Shown: in pieces, positions 22,735 to 34,130 of the stretch
Layout of the letters: every line of letters begins with the position of its first letter
Numbering within the stretch: the first letter of the stretch is position 1
NCBI GenBank assembly: GCA_022478985.1
Contig: JAKSZP010005278.1
Coordinates: 1 to 64,000, forward strand
Direction: 5' to 3'
DNA length: 64,000 bases
Source: Massospora cicadina
Lineage: Eukaryota; Entomophthoromycota; Entomophthoromycetes; Entomophthorales; Entomophthoraceae
Translations under genes and position numbers: made by a program
The notes under the pieces: generated by a model
What the model saw: the letters and a program-made list of their open reading frames with translations, nothing else
The model's database searches: none
Told to the model about the DNA's origin: nothing

Positions 22735-23447
22735 TGATGGTCAAAGAGTTTCCTGACTGTCACATTGCCTTAATATTCCTCTGCATGGATACTAAGTCAG
22801 TGGCATAAGATCAAAAACCAGTGTATTTATGCGTCTAAACGCCGGTCTCAAGAGATTACAAATTTTCAATCAATAAAAATATGCCAAAAATTTATTGACT
22901 TGAAACTGATTTTAAATAAATAAAAATGCTAACAATTATAAGCCCATTTAAGCCTCAAGGGATCAAAGGTGTCCAAAAATAGGTCAATAAGAGGCAGGTG
23001 TTTTTTCAGAAGTATTAAATCTACTGTTCTGAACCCCAAACCTCACAAGTATCACAGCTGAGGCTAAGCCGCCACTCCTATAAAAACTTAACAAAAATGG
23101 TGATTATCTTAACTGTGTCTCAAAGTATGTACAATAAAAAAATTAAAATTAAACTTCCAAGATTTATTAAGTATTATCAGGGAAGTTTATTGAGGATAAT
23201 ATTTTGGCTAATAATAGATCACACCTCAGAATTACTAAGGCCCTCGTAGCCTTATTCTCTCTCCAATGGACAAATGCTGTTATTTACTGTCAGCATATTG
23301 CTCACCATTTTCCAGTGTCTCTTTTCTTGATCTAACGGCTGTCAGACAAAGGACCTTCTTTTAATACTATATCATTTCTGTGGACAATCATTTGAGCATT
23401 GCTCCAAAAATGTTTTGTCACAATATGGAGAGAACCCATCAATCACA
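22735..23447 (+). repeat. Element P 3' LTR
   Basis: 713 bp, starts TGATGGTC, ends AATCACA. It aligns with 11224-11949. It is followed at 23448 by GGGCTG, the right target duplication, and then directly by the RT of element G. Confidence 0.84.
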
Positions 23448-23453
23448 GGGCTG

Positions 23454-24170
23454 ATCTCATGTCCTAGGAACTCCAGCTTCCTCTTGAGAATGGTGTAAGT
23501 GATTTTTTTCAGCTTCAGTTAAACTCTCATAGTTGGGTAAACACTCCCTGTAAGTTTTCTAGGTGCTTTAGGAAGGTGAAACTGAACACTGTTATATCAT
23601 CTAGATAGACGACCACACTAGTCAGCTTGGTATCCCCAAAGATCTGGTCCATTTCTCTTTGGAAGGTTGCAGGGGAGTTACATAGCCCTGTGGAATCCTT
23701 GTAGGTTTAAACAATCCCTGACTAATGATTAGGGCGTACTTCTCTTGATCCTCAGGAGAGAGCTTCATCTTCCAGTACCCACTGGCCAGATCCATTGCCA
23801 AAAAGTACTTTTATCCTCCCAAGAGCTTCAGGGCATCATCTAAATGAGGATGCAGGTACAAATCTTTCTCAGTAAGTTCATTTAATTGCCAGTAGTCTAT
23901 AACCACTTATTGCGTTCTTCCCTTCTTTTTTACTAGTAGCAGTGGCAAAGTCCAAGGGCTCTTAGAAGGTCTGACTAAGCTGACTTCAGATAGCTTATAC
24001 TACTCTTTGGAAATAGCTTCATCTTTAGCTCTGAACGGCGGTAATGTTTAGACTTAAAAAGGATGAAAGTCTTGCGTCCATCTTATAAACTTCTCCTTTG
24101 CACAATCTATAGTTTTTGATCAAGTGCTGAAAATGTTTTTCCCTCATCCAGGACTCGTCCAATTCCTTCT
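23454..24170 (-). pseudogene. Element G reverse transcriptase, N-terminal and palm part
   Basis: Reading downward from 24170: MREKHFQHLIKNYRL region, then a QRVVIDYRQLNELTEKDLY-type motif (about 23920-23870). Next comes motif A as YFLAMDLASGYWKMKL (about 23805-23755), then PEDQEKYAL, a GLFKPTRIPQG segment (about 23705-23675), and motif C as VVVYLDDITVF (about 23632-23600) with both Asp kept. The frame ends in EFLGHE at the P insertion (23447) and resumes at 11217. The PQG after RI and the lack of MPFGL separate it from the chromoviruses P, Q and T. Confidence 0.86.
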
Positions 24171-26616
24171 GCTCCTTATTAGTAACATTCTCAAATCCCA
24201 ACTCATTGAAATCTCCAACAGCATGTATTGACTCAATGGCTTGTAGCTTGTCAATCTGGCTTGGGAAATAACTTGTACTTTCTCTGCGTGGCTAGGACGA
24301 GTAGTGATGTTCCCCAATATGACAGTCAATTATACGGTATTTTTGATATCAAAGAACCCAGGCAGAACTCTTTGATCTTGCTCTCTTATCCCATAGCAAC
24401 TGTAAACTTCAAGTATGGATTTTGGAGGTATCTTCGCACTAATTGATAGTAGCATACATCATTATTATCCAGGTCTGATCTCCATGGACTCAATAGCGCT
24501 TAATAGTGGGTCTTCTTCTGCGCTAACCATGGCAGGTAGTTGTTTTAAGCAAATCTGCTTAAAGGTGTAGCGAAAGTGTATATGACTGATTGGATCTTAC
24601 TAAACATATTCTCTGCTTGCGTGACTTAAAATCTTAGTCCTTGAACACCAGTGACAGTTGGTAGCTGAATATGCTCATGGTACTTGTGGTGAAATCAATC
24701 TCTACACCAGACTTGAGTAGGATCTGGATGGCAATTAAGAAATTATAGTGATTATTGTCAAGAATCACTGCTGGAGCTATCAGAACAACGCATCCAAAAT
24801 GTAATTATGATGCTGAATATGCTACTAAGGCGCGCGTGACATCTGGACCGGTTGTCTGGTATTTAAAATTATAGTCTATATTTGGCATAAGCCTCAATTT
24901 TCCAACAACATGAAAATAATATTAACAGGAGCTCTGGTATTCAGTACAGTAAGACGCAGACCATCTGTATCATCACTTTGACCAGTAACGCTCATTCCAA
25001 AAGGGTTCCCAGTCATTAAAATGTCAGTGACTAAATCTTCAAACTTCTTCAAAACTTTTCTCTTTGTTGTGAACTTAGTGGTGTCCTCAGTATCTGGTTC
25101 TATGCTCTTGAAGATAGACTTTACAGGGTGCTCTCCTTCGTTAAAGGTATTGATGATCCTGGTAGGTGGGTGGCCTATGCCAAGTAGGTATCTTTAAATT
25201 TGATTCCATCAAAAATTTCATTCACATGTAGTCTAGAAAATACAGCCAAAACGCTAGGTGCCTCTAACACGTAGTATCCTGCACTGACTACATCCTGATC
25301 TTCATGATTGTCTTCTCCTTTGGTGTGTAGATCACCCTTTCATTGCTTTGGTGGCATCCTCTTTAAAGGGCAATTTTATTCTCAACACCGTTCGTTGGAC
25401 AATAGTGCCAAAAGTGTTCATCGTTTTTAGTACTTGTTGCAGGCAAGTTCCCTCTAAGGCTGTCTCTCTAATGGTTTTAAAGTTTTATATATAGGTTTCT
25501 TTATATATCCATGAAAGGCATAGAGAGCGTTGCTTGTTCTTCAAAGAGTGTACTGACGCATTGTATTCCACCTTATAAGTTCCTTGGACATTAAGTAAGG
25601 CCTCCTTGATGGCCTTCAGTGACATTGCGGTCTTGATGGCTAAGGTCATGTGCATCTTTAAAGTGGAAAGCATCTCTAGAGAGCTCAGTAACACCGTTTG
25701 AATTTGGTAGATCCAAGGCTCCTGCTGTCCATAGTTGATAATTCTTGAGGTGTTAATCAGCAGTATAGTTAGCAACTGACTCGCACTTTGCCATATTCAA
25801 GAGCAAGAAGTTTTGTTTCATGTATTAGAATCTTTATCACTTTCAAACTCTGTAGGAGAATGTTATTACTTCAGTCTAGGTTAATCCAGGGCACAAACTT
25901 TCACTGAGAATCTCTTGTGCCTCACGACTCATGCAGCCTTGTACATGGTGAGCCTTATAGAGATCACTTACACCATCCATACTGTTTTTGTACGTGTTTA
26001 AGAAACCTGCGATAGTTCTCTAACCAGGATATACATGGTCTTGAAGTATGGCTTAAAGTTCAGCTACTCTTCAAGAGGTTTGGCATGCACCAAGAGCGAT
26101 ACTGCAGCAGTCAGTTGAGTAGCTATAATTGGTGTTTCTAACCAGGTAACTGCTTGAGATGAAGTAGGGTTTAGCTGAGGCGCAACTTGTAGTTTAGCTT
26201 TCACTTATACAGACTCTTGTCAAAGGTGTATAGCATTAAATTGTGCCAGTATAAACGATCTCCACAATTTTTCAAGGTGCAGATGTATACCCCATTCTCG
26301 TATCAAAGAATCAAAGTCTGTCCTCAATTTCTTTAAAGATTAGTATTCTTTACATATGAAGGTCCTCTCAAAATTGGTATGGAAGCAGTGCGGGCTCTTC
26401 TTGAGGTCTATTAGACACACTCAAGTTAATAAATTATATCTGATGCTTCTAGTTTTGATGTTCATAGTCTTAAACGGATAGTATTCTTCTCTCTTTCCAG
26501 GATTCAGAAGAGTCTTAATCATGATAAGCCTCCATATCTTCAACATCTATTTACTCTTAAGGGATCTCGTGTTTTAAACTCTGGTATGATGGTGTCACCT
26601 CTTTAGTGAGCGCCAC
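24171..26616 (-). pseudogene. Element G gag and protease region, strongly decayed
   Basis: By order this holds gag (towards 26600) and protease (towards 24600). Near 24780-24690 a frame gives VILDNNHYNFLI, then IQILLKSGVEIDFT; this fits the C-terminal part of a Ty3/gypsy retropepsin, where a DILLG-like motif is followed by a hydrophobic strand. A gag-like helix segment, GFLNTYKNSMDGVSDLYKAH, is readable near 26010-25960, followed by MSREAQEIL. The protease active-site DTG and a zinc knuckle are not visible. No frame stays open for long. Confidence 0.55.
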
Positions 26617-27465
26617 AGTCAGCTCATCAGTCCTTGCTTACCTAACTTGGTCATATATTTTTCTGTGGATAGCTCTGTTCCACACAGATTAAACATCAGG
26701 CGCCCTTCTAAAGGTGCGTGATAATCCTCACCTCATTATTTTCTTCTGATGCTATCCAATGTAGTATTGTGGCTGGTTCAAACTGTTCTTTGTACAATTG
26801 CTGGTTTATCACTGACATTCTTAGACATATCTTCAATATGCTGGTCTAACACAAGACTCAACGGAAACCTTGGCCAACCTCGCCCTTGTTGTTATCAGCA
26901 ACAAAAGTGTCCTTCTAAATGAGTTTATATTCTTTAGATCCCAGAATGGTTATTGGCGATCTCTTCTGTTTCTTAGATCCCATACTGGTTACTGGTGATC
27001 TCTTCACTTAAACATAATATTAAAGAAAACAAAGATTAAATCATTAGATTCTGTGGTATAAAGCTTTTATATATTGGAAATTAAACGATTCTATTTCAGG
27101 CATAATTTAAAGATATTAAATCTAATGTAAATTTATAATAAATTGAGTTTGGGGTATGTTGATATTGTAGGGGCTTCATGAAACCCTGGTCAGTCTCTTC
27201 TATATCTCCCCTTAGTGTTGGCATCCATCTGAATAAATTATTGTATCCAAAAGCTCTGTCTCGCAGTGGACATATCTGAGCCAGGATGTTTGATGGCCCT
27301 TTGCTCAATACCTATTAAGGGTCTGAGGCTGCAAACCACTTTTGTTTATTGCTTCTTCTCCCAATTTGGTAATGTTCCTATTGTGTCAGGATCTGTATGA
27401 TGGCACTGTTTAATGCGTCTCACTTCAAGTTTTTGACCTAGCTTTAATAAAGATTGCTTGTATTG

Positions 27466-27518
27466 GGTATTGGTCCTCCCAGACCATCTAGTACTAAAAA
27501 AAGGTATTGGTCCTCCCA
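27466..27518 (+). mobile_element. 21-bp retroposon with perfect 16-bp TSDs
   Basis: GGTATTGGTCCTCCCA at 27466-27481 is repeated without change at 27503-27518. The 21 bases between them, GACCATCTAGTACTAAAAAAA, are the 3' end of the retroposon family. It sits at the 5' edge of a longer copy of the same family, so a short copy has landed in a long one. Confidence 0.85.
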
Positions 27519-28453
27519 CCCCCACCCTTGAACGCTGTGGGTGATGCTCCCACTTCTCTGACTAAACAAGTTTTGACCGCCTGACCCACTCCTGAGCATA
27601 TGTCAGCTCATGCGCAAGAAGAATTAGTGTGGTCTAATGTGCGCTGCCAATAAGCGCTGCCACCCCACCAACTCCTGTTGCTGTCCCATCACTCGTCATG
27701 TTAAATCCTTTTGAGGCTCTTGAATGGATTGAAAATGCAGACTGCTTCTACAGAATAAATCCCAATTTTGACTGGTCGGAATTTTTCATATAATCCATCA
27801 ATTTGACTCCCCATCACCACTTCCATCCTTGAGACAGGTTCTCAATTTACAAAAATATTCATCAAAAGGTTGTCAATGCAGCCACTGCCCCACTAAAACC
27901 CTCCTCCGCCAAGCTCTCCCTATGGAAATTGAGCCACTGTGCAAGAAATTTCCTATACCTAACTTCCGTGTTGATTTCCCCAAGGACGCCAAATTCTATA
28001 TTGTGAATAACTGGCATTTGCAGCTGGACGTATGTGCATCAACGCAGCAAGGGCATTTACTCTATGACCCCAACTACCCCCAAACCTGCCAACGCATTAG
28101 ATCCTTCATTTGTTCTTGAACTTTATCACATTTGCTGAGTTTTAACTCGCCAATACGTTGAGGCAATACACACCGCTGCCCTCATTTGTAATATAAAACC
28201 CATTCTTTCTATTTCTGCCACATGTCTCTGATGCTCTCACCCACCTTTTGTCCACATTTTCCCACCACCTGAAGCTGACGCCAGATTATAATCCCCCAAC
28301 CCCTCTACCCCTTCTAGAATTAGTGCTTAAACTAACGCAGTGGCACCATGTAGAATTTTTTTATTTTATTAATTATCCCTTTGTTTAGAACACTCTATGT
28401 AAAGATGCGTAAAGGACACCCACTTATGGTTGAGCACCACTAGTACAAAAAAT
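27468..28453 (+). mobile_element. Long retroposon copy (about 0.97 kb) in the G 5' LTR
   Basis: This block interrupts the LTR and ends GAGCACCACTAGTACAAAAAA, the family 3' end. Flanks are similar: GATTGCTTGTATTGGG before (27452-27467) and GATTGTTTGTTTTTTTGGG after (28454-28472), read as an aged TSD with T-run growth. The body has several Pro/Cys-rich plus frames, the longest at 27829-28119, and shares blocks with 53137-53784 in inverse orientation (GCCACTGCCCC, CCTCCGCCAA, CCCCAACTACCC, GGCACCAT, TTTTTTATTT). I do not recognise a protein; a short gag-like EALEWIENADCF segment is seen near 27720. Confidence 0.72.
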
Positions 28454-28879
28454 GATTGTTTGTTTTTTTGGGTAATATTTAGATAAAAGGTTCAATCACC
28501 TACATCTGGGAAACTTAGTTTGGATGATTTTTATATCATTATTTTAACATTGGACATTTCTGATAGAATTACTCCATCATTGGGCGAGTTTAAATTTTAC
28601 CCCCTAAAGGTATAAAAGAAGTCAAATTTCATAGTCTTTTGTATTGACATCATTGCCTTTATATTTTAAACCTTTTTTCCAGAAGGTATCAAATTATTGC
28701 TTATGAAGTAATTCTTCTGGTGGGGGATTTAAATACTCATCATCATCTAAAAAGGGTTCATCTCCCTTATCTACATTTCAATTTTGAATATGTAATTCTT
28801 GAGATAGTTTTATAATGGCAGGTTTCCTCACAGAGGGTGAAAAATTATTCTTCGGTATACTCTGGTAGTTTCCATGACA

Positions 28880-28884
28880 CCAAA
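28880..28884. repeat. Target-site duplication of element G, right copy
   Basis: CCAAA directly after the LTR end CATGACA; identical to 8081-8085. Confidence 0.8.
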
Positions 28885-29983
28885 CATAATATTTATTGCC
28901 ACGTATACTTATTATATATAAGTTTTATAATGATATCACTAAAATATATTTTCTCAAAGTAACTTTTTGAAAAACTTGTTATTGGTTTTTGTTTATCAAC
29001 TAGTTCCTCAAAAAGTATAATACTTATCTCTTACTTTTTGAACACAATACTTGCCTTTTCTCCAAGCTGTCAATTTTGGTCTCCAAAAATACAGACAGTA
29101 TCAAGCTTTCTTACATTCTTGTTTATGCTTTTGTAGACTTTTTTTGGAAATTAGCACTTGTGGGAAACTGTAGAAGAAATCCTTGAAGAGTAGTGCTCCC
29201 TACTGGGGTCACTAAATCACACTTAAGCAGCTTAGAAATAGATATTACCAAATACAGAATAATCGTTTTACCAATGTCTAAAATTGTATGATTGATTATA
29301 ATTGTGAAGATGATGACCATATGTATAGTCCTTCAATGACGAGAAGGAGTCCTACCAGACCTCTTAAAGATCTTTGAGTCCATAAGGATTATTTGGTATA
29401 AATTGAATCCTGTCAGAGATCTACCCTTTGAATTATCAACCCTGAGGCTAAGAAACTGGTAATGAAGTTCTTCAGTAAAAGAATACTTAAAGATCTTACA
29501 CAAAACATTTACACTTATACAAACTACGGTTATACTTTAAATCATAATGATATGGTTAACAGTTGTTACATCTGATCTTAACAAATAAATCATTTGACTT
29601 GCACATATTATAGCTTCTTTCAGTAGATAAAAAACAGGAAGCTCTGAAAAACTGATGATCATAATTAAGGCTTACTCTTAACATATTAGTAATGTAAGAG
29701 CCAATGTGGGTGCTAAGCTAGAGTATATCACCCAACTCCATAATAAAGTTGTCTTCTTGATTTGTGAGTAATCAAATATATTGAAGAGACCATGAAAACT
29801 AAATGTTATTATTTAGACAATAAAAAGTAAAGTAACATTTACTTCTAAAATATTTTTCTGTAGAACTTAAGTGATAGGTAGCTCAAATATATGGCTAAAT
29901 GCAGGCTCAAACTACAACCATATAAAGTAGCAAAAATGAAAATCTTTTTCAACTTGAATTCAGCTTTCCAAGGGTTTATAAAT
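28885..29983. other. Spacer between elements G and T, no gene seen
   Basis: AT-rich DNA with short frames only (for example 29123-29320 minus, 65 codons). No domain or repeat recognised. Confidence 0.5.
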
Positions 29984-30868
29984 TGTCATGGTTACATGAC
30001 AAAATTGAGGGTACTGATTGTAGGGATAAGGATGGACGTGAGGAGGCCAAAAAGAATAAAGTTGGCAGGCCTCCCTGACCTGATTCATACCCTGGACCAC
30101 CACTGGTAAAGGCAAGATATGCTTAAGTTGGTCCTGGGGTGTGCATGATGGCCAGTCCAGCATTACATATAAGGCGTTAAACGCACCAGCTTTGTGATGA
30201 AAAATAACAGTTTGTTATGTGGCTTGGAGAATGGAGGTTTGAGACCCATTTATTTTAAATATTACCAAATCTGGAGAATTCAGGTACAAATAAAAACTTG
30301 AGTTCAGGTTACTTGAGTTACAGTAACACAGATGCTGGTGATCTGCACTCATTGTTTCGTTATGGCTTAGTACCTCTCCTAATAACAATGATTCCCCCTA
30401 GTGTTTATTAGTGTTTCCTTAGGACCAACCTTCTTAGTTGGTCGACTTGCTTCATTAAACCCCCGTTAGTTTTACATTTTAAATGGTCGTTTAGTTTGAC
30501 CTGTGCGTGGACCTCTTCATGGAGGTCTCTAACAACGTAGGTCATTTTATTTTGTCAAAAATAGCGATGTAGTCTGGAGCACACCTGGTCTGTCCTGGTC
30601 CCCTCAGGATTGAGGCACCCAAGCACCCCAACATTGATCTGCACTGGGTTAAAGACTCCTCTCTGAGATCCAACAACATATTGTTATTTCTTGGATGCTT
30701 AGTTGTTTATACAATCTTTTACACCTTGCCCTTGGGCCCCCTGTGCTCAGGAACCATATGAGGTACCCTCTTTCCGTTTTTTACTAGTGAATAGTTCTCT
30801 TATAGTGTGGCTGTGCATTCCGCACCACCTTTCTGGGAATTGAGAGAATCGCAGACATTCACCTGACA
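29984..30868 (+). repeat. Element T 5' LTR (family S)
   Basis: 885 bp. It matches 36774-37662 almost base for base in places (for example CCTAGTGTTTATTA, CACCTGG, GATTGAGGCACC). It opens with the palindrome TGTCATGGTTACATGACA and contains two short hairpins at 30423-30443 and 30510-30527 that recur in other S copies. Confidence 0.87.
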
Positions 30869-32338
30869 TTATGTGACCAACCTTTTTACTATATGTGCAT
30901 GCATCTTATCTGTATGGGGCTTTCTTTGAGTGTGAACTGGGTGTGCTGCCCATTTGTCATGGTCTCAATGTTGCTCACCTCTATTTTTCATTTAGGTTAT
31001 TAATAGTGCATCTCAGTATTATTATTTTTATCGCCAACTGGGAAGTGTCCACCCTTCCTGCTTGAACCTGATGGACTAGGACCCTCATGATCCTGTTATT
31101 GCAAGTTAACTGACTTTCTTACAAATTATATTCAGAAATTTAAAACGTGCTTGCTTCCCTTTATTCAGAAGCTTCTTTTAATAACAAAAATTTAAATGTT
31201 TCATGTCTACCCTTGTGTGGGGTGTATTTGCTGTATCTGATGCCTCTTATGCAGCTGACTGTTTTCGCCATGTTCTGCATACAGTCACTCTTTTGGAATT
31301 CAATGGAGGGTTTGGAACATTTCCTGAAGCAGCAGAGCTGGATGTGTCATCCTTCCAAACCCTCTATGAGTTATTTGCCTTTCCCCATGCTCAAAGCCCT
31401 TTGAAATTATAGTAAATAAATTTTGTGACTGGGATGACCCTAACACTAACTGATATAGTAAAAATGTCATTCCTCCGTTCAACATTGAATGCTTCCACAA
31501 GGAACACTGCAGTATGGCAGGCTCCCCATGCCAACTTCAATCACATGATTAAAGCTCTTTAGGGTAAATCTTCCCATCCCAACCGGAAAGGGCCAGGTAA
31601 TTTGGCCATCATTGTTTCACCTGGGAAGGCCTCTATAAATATGAGACCCAAAAACTCGCGCCCTTTGTATGGGAGGAACCTTACCCTTACATCTTTTAAG
31701 TTTAGCAGAATTTGAAGGTGAGCAAGGGTCTAGCCTAAGATCTTTACTAAATAAGTCAGTTGATTCTGCCATGATGTTATCACCCGCTTTGGTCCCTATA
31801 AACATGGCGCCCAAACTTATTAGTTTTCCTCTGAATGAGGCTGGGCCTCTCACCAAATCTCCCTCCATTTTGCTGAAATTCAGGGGTTTGGATGAATCTA
31901 GTCCCAAAGTAAAAATAAATCAGCCATCCAATAGCATTTTCCTTTCGTAACTTGTTCCTGTGGTGCCTTCCAAATCATTTCAGGATGGACTAGTGGTGAT
32001 GGCCTTGGATATTGAATAATAGCTAGCTATTGGATTGTATATGGTGTTAAGGTCATCAGAAAACGCGTTTTATAACGAAAATTTTGTCAATTCAAAATGA
32101 GCTGATTATTAGCTCTTGCAGCTTTCGTATGGAGCCCCTTTTCTGTGTACCAAATAACCCCTAGAACCCGCAGTTGACTCTCACCATGATTTGAAGGACT
32201 CAAAAGATGGAGAAAAAACGTTTTACAATATAAAAATGTTGATGCAACTGCTGAGGATGTGGTGGGGTATGTGTTTTCAGTGATAAGAGTGGCCAATTAT
32301 CCCTCTCCATTTTTAATGCAAAAACAAATCCTGGTAGC
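30869..32338 (+). pseudogene. Element T gag region, not readable as one protein
   Basis: Between the 5' LTR and the protease. Open frames at 31147-31404, 31203-31412 and 31669-31950 show no capsid or zinc-knuckle motif I can name. A Pro/Ser-rich part (31780-31950) would suit the gag-protease linker. Assigned by position only. Confidence 0.4.
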
Positions 32339-32761
32339 ATGATTATGCCTGGTAAAGATTTTAGTGGTGAGGTATTCATGTCATCTGCTATGAATAACGA
32401 ATATCCTGGTTATTTTTTTGTCTGCTACTCTTTCTTCCACCTTAGGGAATTGAGCATAACCATATTGGTGTATGCAGGAGCCTCTGAGAATTTTATCGAT
32501 CAAGACCTATCTAACTACCTTAAGTTGAACTTCTTTCTTGGTGGTATGGTTAGGGGAAGGGCCTCCCAGGGTATTCTCACGCTGAAGGTTCAAAAGTTGG
32601 TGGATTATCAAGTTGGTAAATACCACTTGACTGACCACTTCCTGTCAATCAAAAACCTCTTGTACCCAATTATTTTGGGAGTGGTGTGGTGGCGCAAATT
32701 TTATGTCAAAACTAGTTGGAAAGCCAATACCTTGGCGTTATTTCTGAAGAATGGCAAGTAA
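32339..32761 (+). pseudogene. Element T retropepsin, catalytic Asp lost
   Basis: A 140-codon open frame. Residues near 45 read ITILVYAGASENFIDQDL. This is the retropepsin flap-loop motif in which the expected D-S/T-G-A reads YAGA, so the catalytic Asp is replaced by Tyr. Then come YLKLNFF, a long strand region, and LYPIILGVVWW, corresponding to the C-terminal ILG motif of this protease family. Length and order fit a Ty3/gypsy protease. It ends at a stop (TAA) at 32759-32761, about 340 bp before RT remains begin. Confidence 0.75.
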
Positions 32762-33099
32762 TTAGCCATCCCCATGTCTGAAGCTGACACTCAGTGCAAT
32801 TTGCCCTTTGGCCAAAGGTACACAAGATCAGCCTTGAACCTCTGCTGAAGCCACTTTAAAGGTACCCTTACTTCCTGTCTGGAAGGTTTTGGAATCTTCA
32901 TTTTGATGAGGCTTCTGTCAGTGTGTTGCCAGATCATTCAGAGTTTGATTGTAAGTTAAAAGGCAATTTAATCTAGTGTATCTATCTTCTCTCAATTACC
33001 CTTAGCTTGTATGTGAGGAAGCAGCCTTAGTCATGTGGGTTAAGGTGAAGTTAGCTAAAGGCGCAATATTTTAGCGTACCTCTCCTGTATTCTCCTCAC

Positions 33100-34130
33100 C
33101 TCTTTTTGTGGAGAAAGCAGATGGTACTCTACGCCCATGTGTAGATTATGGGAACCTAAACAACTTCATAGTACCATATTTGCATCACATCCCAATGGAT
33201 TCACAAATTGCTCGCTAACTATTTAAGGCTATAGTCTTCTCTTATATGGTTTAATCAAACGCATTTAATCAGATCCATATCAAGAAGGGCCAAGAATGGC
33301 TCATCGCGTTCCAAACCAGAAAGGATATCTTCCAGTTTCAGGTTATGCTTTTTGGGCTAAAAACGCGCCTGCTATCTTCAAATGGCGTATAGATGTGGCT
33401 TTAAGGAAACTATTGGATGTATGCGTGGTGGCCTATATGGATGTATTCTGGTGTTCTTACCCAATCAAGCATCCCATGAAATCCACCTGCAGCAAGTGGT
33501 GGAGCGTTTGAGGGCAGCTAACCTTACGTTAAAAATTAATAAGTTTGAGTTCTTCAAGTCCCAGGTCAGCTTCTTGGGCAACGTTGTGTTTGACCAAGGC
33601 CACATGATAGCTCTAGGCATGGAGAAAGAGTTTTTAATGCCCACCCCAAATTCAGTTAAGGAATTGAGGAGCTTTTTGGGGACTTGCACGTTCCTCAAAA
33701 ATTTCACACAAAATCTTTTTGAGGTAGCGGAACACTTGTATAAGTTGAGAGGAGCCAAAGTTCTCGGGTGGTTCTCTGTTTTGGAGGATGCCTTCCAAGA
33801 GGTAATTTGCACCCTGTTGTCTACGTCGGTCCTTCACCATTTGGATCCTGAAAAAGAGTTCATTGTGCTACTGATGCCCACAACTTCGTGATAGCGGCTG
33901 TCTTGTTACAAGTGGGCGAAGATTTGATGGAGCTTCATGTAGGAAAATTTTCTAGAATTTTTTTACTAAGTTAAACTACGCCATTTATGACAAAAATTAT
34001 TAGCAGTGGTAGAGGCACTGACATATTAGCGTCACCATTTACATGGCTTATTCCAACCATTCCTGGCTCATACAGATCACCATGCCCTGTTGTACTACCG
34101 AGCCATTATGCCCTGAAACCATGGCAAACC
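33100..34130 (+). pseudogene. Element T reverse transcriptase and RNase H, broken
   Basis: RT begins near 33110 with VEKADGTLRPCVDYGNLN (33110-33163). It continues with SNAFNQIHIKKGQEWLIAF (33247-33303) and then a VMLFGLK segment (about 33340). The metal box near 33431-33442 reads YMDV rather than YMDD, so one Asp is gone. The frame at 33382-33891 (169 codons) covers VVERLRAANLTLKINKFEF, then QVSFLGNVV, then VKELRSFLGTCTFLKNF, the connection region. RNase H starts near 33868 and can be followed to about 34130 (YHLHGLFQPFLAH-type end). Two or more frameshifts. Confidence 0.85.

Larger units (their letters stand above)
11224..23447 (+). mobile_element. Element P: chromovirus (Ty3/gypsy) inserted in G, split by Q
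   Basis: A plus-strand LTR retrotransposon. LTRs at 11224-11949 and 22735-23447 align along their length; the TSD is GGGCTG. Between them, interrupted by element Q (12438-18388), lie a gag remnant (11950-12437), a poorly preserved stretch (18389-19400), RT and RNase H (19420-20560), and integrase with a chromodomain-like end (21280-22729). A G-rich polypurine tract, GAGGGGGG, sits just upstream of the 3' LTR. Chromodomains of this clade direct integration to chromatin marks. Everything is broken by frameshifts. Without Q the element would be about 6.3 kb, a normal chromovirus length. Confidence 0.88.
8086..28879 (-). mobile_element. Element G: Ty3/gypsy retrotransposon split by nested insertions
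   Basis: One minus-strand element now spread over 20.8 kb. Its two LTRs (8086-9370 and 26617-28879) align along their whole length and are bounded by CCAAA on both outer sides. Reading from 28879 downward: 5' LTR (with a 1-kb retroposon in it), gag, protease and RT up to 23454; then the chromovirus P (11224-23447); then the rest of RT, RNase H and integrase (11217-9400), and the 3' LTR. P is flanked by GGGCTG on both sides. With P and one GGGCTG removed, the RT frame runs straight across the join, in the FLGHEIS region that precedes RNase H. Without its insertions G would be about 7.6 kb. It has no visible chromodomain. Confidence 0.88.
26617..28879 (-). repeat. Element G 5' LTR, interrupted by a 1-kb retroposon
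   Basis: Pairs with 8086-9370 and ends TTCCATGACA before CCAAA. After removal of 27468-28453 its length is about 1280 bp, as expected. Its first two bases now read AG instead of TG. Aligned landmarks: CACAGATTA (26690), GAAACCTTGGCCAACC (26864, the empty site of the 52-bp insert in the other LTR), GGGGCTTCA (27170), GGTAATATTT (28471). Confidence 0.83.
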
